From contig UQEM01000023.1 in assembly GCA_900540005.1 (NCBI GenBank), positions 1 to 23,927 on the forward strand: a stretch of 23,927 bases of DNA, in the 5' to 3' direction. The stretch comes from an uncultured Ruminococcus sp. Lineage in GTDB: Bacteria > Bacillota > Clostridia > Oscillospirales > Ruminococcaceae. Position 1 is the stretch's first letter. The number at the start of each line of letters is the position of its first letter. The notes under the pieces were generated by a model. That model did no database searches. It was not told the DNA's origin and was given only the letters and a program-made list of their open reading frames with translations. The position numbers were made by a program, and so were the translations under genes. Below are positions 22,894 through 23,927 of this stretch, piece by piece.

Positions 22894-23781
22894 ATGAATA
22901 AAATAATTACTTTTATAGCAACCGTGCTTTCGCTTATTATGATCCCGTACCCTATAAAGGCTCACGCGGAAGAAAACCGTTCTGGCTTTTGCTATACTAT
23001 TATTAATGGCGAAGCTACCGTAACAGGCTTTGAGGGTACGCCCGAAATCGTGAATATTCCGCCAACGCTTGAGGAGTGTCCCGTAACGCAAGTGCGCGAC
23101 AACGCTTTTTATAAATGCACATCGCTGAAAGAAATATATCTCCCAGAAAGCATAACGCTGCTTGGTCATCACAGCTTTTATGGGTGCAGTTCACTCAAAT
23201 CAGTCAGTCTGCCAAGCGGAGTTTCCTTTATCGGAATGGGCTGCTTTTCGGGCTGTACCGCCCTTGAACAGGTCAAACTCCCAACAGCACTCACTATTCT
23301 GCCTGATTCCTGCTTTCGGGACTGCGTGTCCCTCACGGAGATATATCTCCCCCAGTCCGCGGCAGCTGTTGAAAAGTTCTGCTTTGCAGGCTGCGAGTCG
23401 CTGCAAAATATTTACCTCGGAGAGCAAATCGAAAGTATCGGCAGCTATTCCTTTTATATGTGTGACTCGCTCGAAAGCATCTATATTCCGCCATCTGTGA
23501 AGAATATCGGTGAATACGCTTTCGGTTTTACTCAGCATGATAATGAGCAGATACAGATTGTTGAGTTTATGATTTACGGCACGCAAAACTCCGCCGCACA
23601 AAGCTACGCAGAGGATAATCAGTCAGAATTCACGATTGCCGAGGACTCCGCACAGGCTTTTGCCCAAATAAACAATACCAAGCTTGTCCAAGATCTTCCC
23701 CTGCCATTGATCCTCGGCGGCGCTCTGCTGATGCTCGCCATAATAATATTCATGTTAAAACAGCTAAAAAGCAGCAATTAG
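22894..23781 (+). CDS. Secreted, membrane-anchored leucine-rich-repeat protein (BspA-like)
   Basis: The 295-residue protein has a signal peptide (about 1-25, ending IKAHA), a short N-terminal domain (26-63), six 23-residue repeats of the BspA/TpLRR (LRR_5) type from about 64 to 201 plus a partial seventh, a linker, and a C-terminal membrane helix (about 268-288) with a short basic tail. The repeat pattern is I-x-x-I-G-x-x-x-F-x-x-C-x-S-L-x-x-I-x-L-P-x-S. Proteins of this type are often surface proteins that bind host or other cells. It is the only plus-strand gene, with its own ribosome binding site GAGGTG. There is no dockerin or sortase motif. Its ligand is unknown. Confidence 0.9.
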   Translation: MNKIITFIATVLSLIMIPYPIKAHAEENRSGFCYTIINGEATVTGFEGTPEIVNIPPTLEECPVTQVRDNAFYKCTSLKEIYLPESITLLGHHSFYGCSSLKSVSLPSGVSFIGMGCFSGCTALEQVKLPTALTILPDSCFRDCVSLTEIYLPQSAAAVEKFCFAGCESLQNIYLGEQIESIGSYSFYMCDSLESIYIPPSVKNIGEYAFGFTQHDNEQIQIVEFMIYGTQNSAAQSYAEDNQSEFTIAEDSAQAFAQINNTKLVQDLPLPLILGGALLMLAIIIFMLKQLKSSN

Positions 23782-23815
23782 AATAATGTTATTTATTTAG
23801 TTTTTCAAAAATCTA

Positions 23816-23844
23816 TTGCAATTCAGGAAAAAATGTGTTATTAT
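23816..23844 (+). promoter_or_regulatory. Possible promoter pointing out of the contig end
   Basis: TTGCAA (23816-23821), a 17-base spacer, then TATTAT (23839-23844) with TG one base upstream (extended -10). It lies in AT-rich DNA after the LRR gene, where I see no clear terminator and no gene. It probably serves a gene beyond the end of the window. Confidence 0.45.
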
Positions 23845-23883
23845 TAATGCATAAGATTACTTTAAGTTGAATCCGTAAATTAT

Positions 23884-23927
23884 CTGTCTCTTATACACAT
23901 CTGACGCTGCCGACGAATAGCCTTGTG
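23884..23927. other. Illumina Nextera adapter and index read-through (not genomic)
   Basis: Bases 23884-23902 are the 19-base Nextera mosaic end CTGTCTCTTATACACATCT, and 23903-23916 continue with the read-1 side adapter GACGCTGCCGACGA. Then comes ATAGCCTT, whose reverse complement AAGGCTAT matches, from memory, an i5 index of the Nextera XT set (S520), and GTG, the first bases of the P5 arm. This is untrimmed library sequence, so the genomic contig ends at about 23883. Confidence 0.97.

Noticed and set aside
23782..23883. Terminator or small gene after the LRR gene
   Set aside because: AT-rich; only a 5-bp AT hairpin and no start with a ribosome binding site. Only a possible outward promoter was kept.

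Overview
The window is a gene-dense piece of a bacterial chromosome, most likely a Gram-positive Clostridia of the Ruminococcaceae/Oscillospiraceae type (Ruminococcus-like). I infer this from strong AGGAGG-type ribosome binding sites, the sporulation gene spoIIR, a BspA-like leucine-rich-repeat surface protein, and gene orders known from Firmicutes (infC-rpmI-rplT, dprA-topA-trmFO, plsX-rnc-smc-ftsY, yhbY-nadD-yqeK-rsfS). I support 22 protein-coding genes. All but the last lie on the minus strand. I saw no tRNA, rRNA, CRISPR array, insertion sequence or phage gene, and no gene-free stretch longer than 300 bases.

Reading in the direction of transcription (right to left): spoIIR (22173-22781) stands alone. 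A strong promoter at 22109-22137 drives an attenuator-containing leader and the translation operon infC-rpmI-rplT, closed by a hairpin at 20735-20767. Then comes a long tightly packed block: an SpoU-family RNA methyltransferase, dprA, topA, trmFO, plsX, rnc, a radical SAM gene, smc, ftsY, rdgB, yhbY, a nadD-yqeK fusion, an LCP cell-wall ligase gene, rsfS, a small membrane protein gene and leuS. Many of these overlap by 3-20 bases or share stop and ribosome-binding sequences, so translational coupling is likely. rpsU at the left end has its own consensus promoter, a folded leader and a terminator. On the plus strand only the LRR protein gene (22894-23781) is real, divergent from spoIIR.

The functions are mostly housekeeping: ribosome parts and translation initiation, tRNA/rRNA modification, tRNA charging, chromosome topology and segregation, membrane protein targeting, phospholipid and NAD synthesis, nucleotide-pool cleaning and wall-polymer attachment. 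I found no obvious new multi-gene system. The observations most worth checking are: (i) FtsY has its acidic domain and a second amphipathic membrane-type motif at the C-terminus rather than the N-terminus; (ii) nadD and yqeK form one open frame, with a perfect internal ribosome binding site and a 7-A run at the junction; (iii) the 165-base gap before the LCP gene contains a large hairpin and a segment with two mutually exclusive pairing partners; (iv) rpsU has a structured leader.

The last 44 bases (23884-23927) are not genomic. They are Illumina Nextera transposase adapter followed by what looks like an i5 index, so the contig really ends at about 23883.
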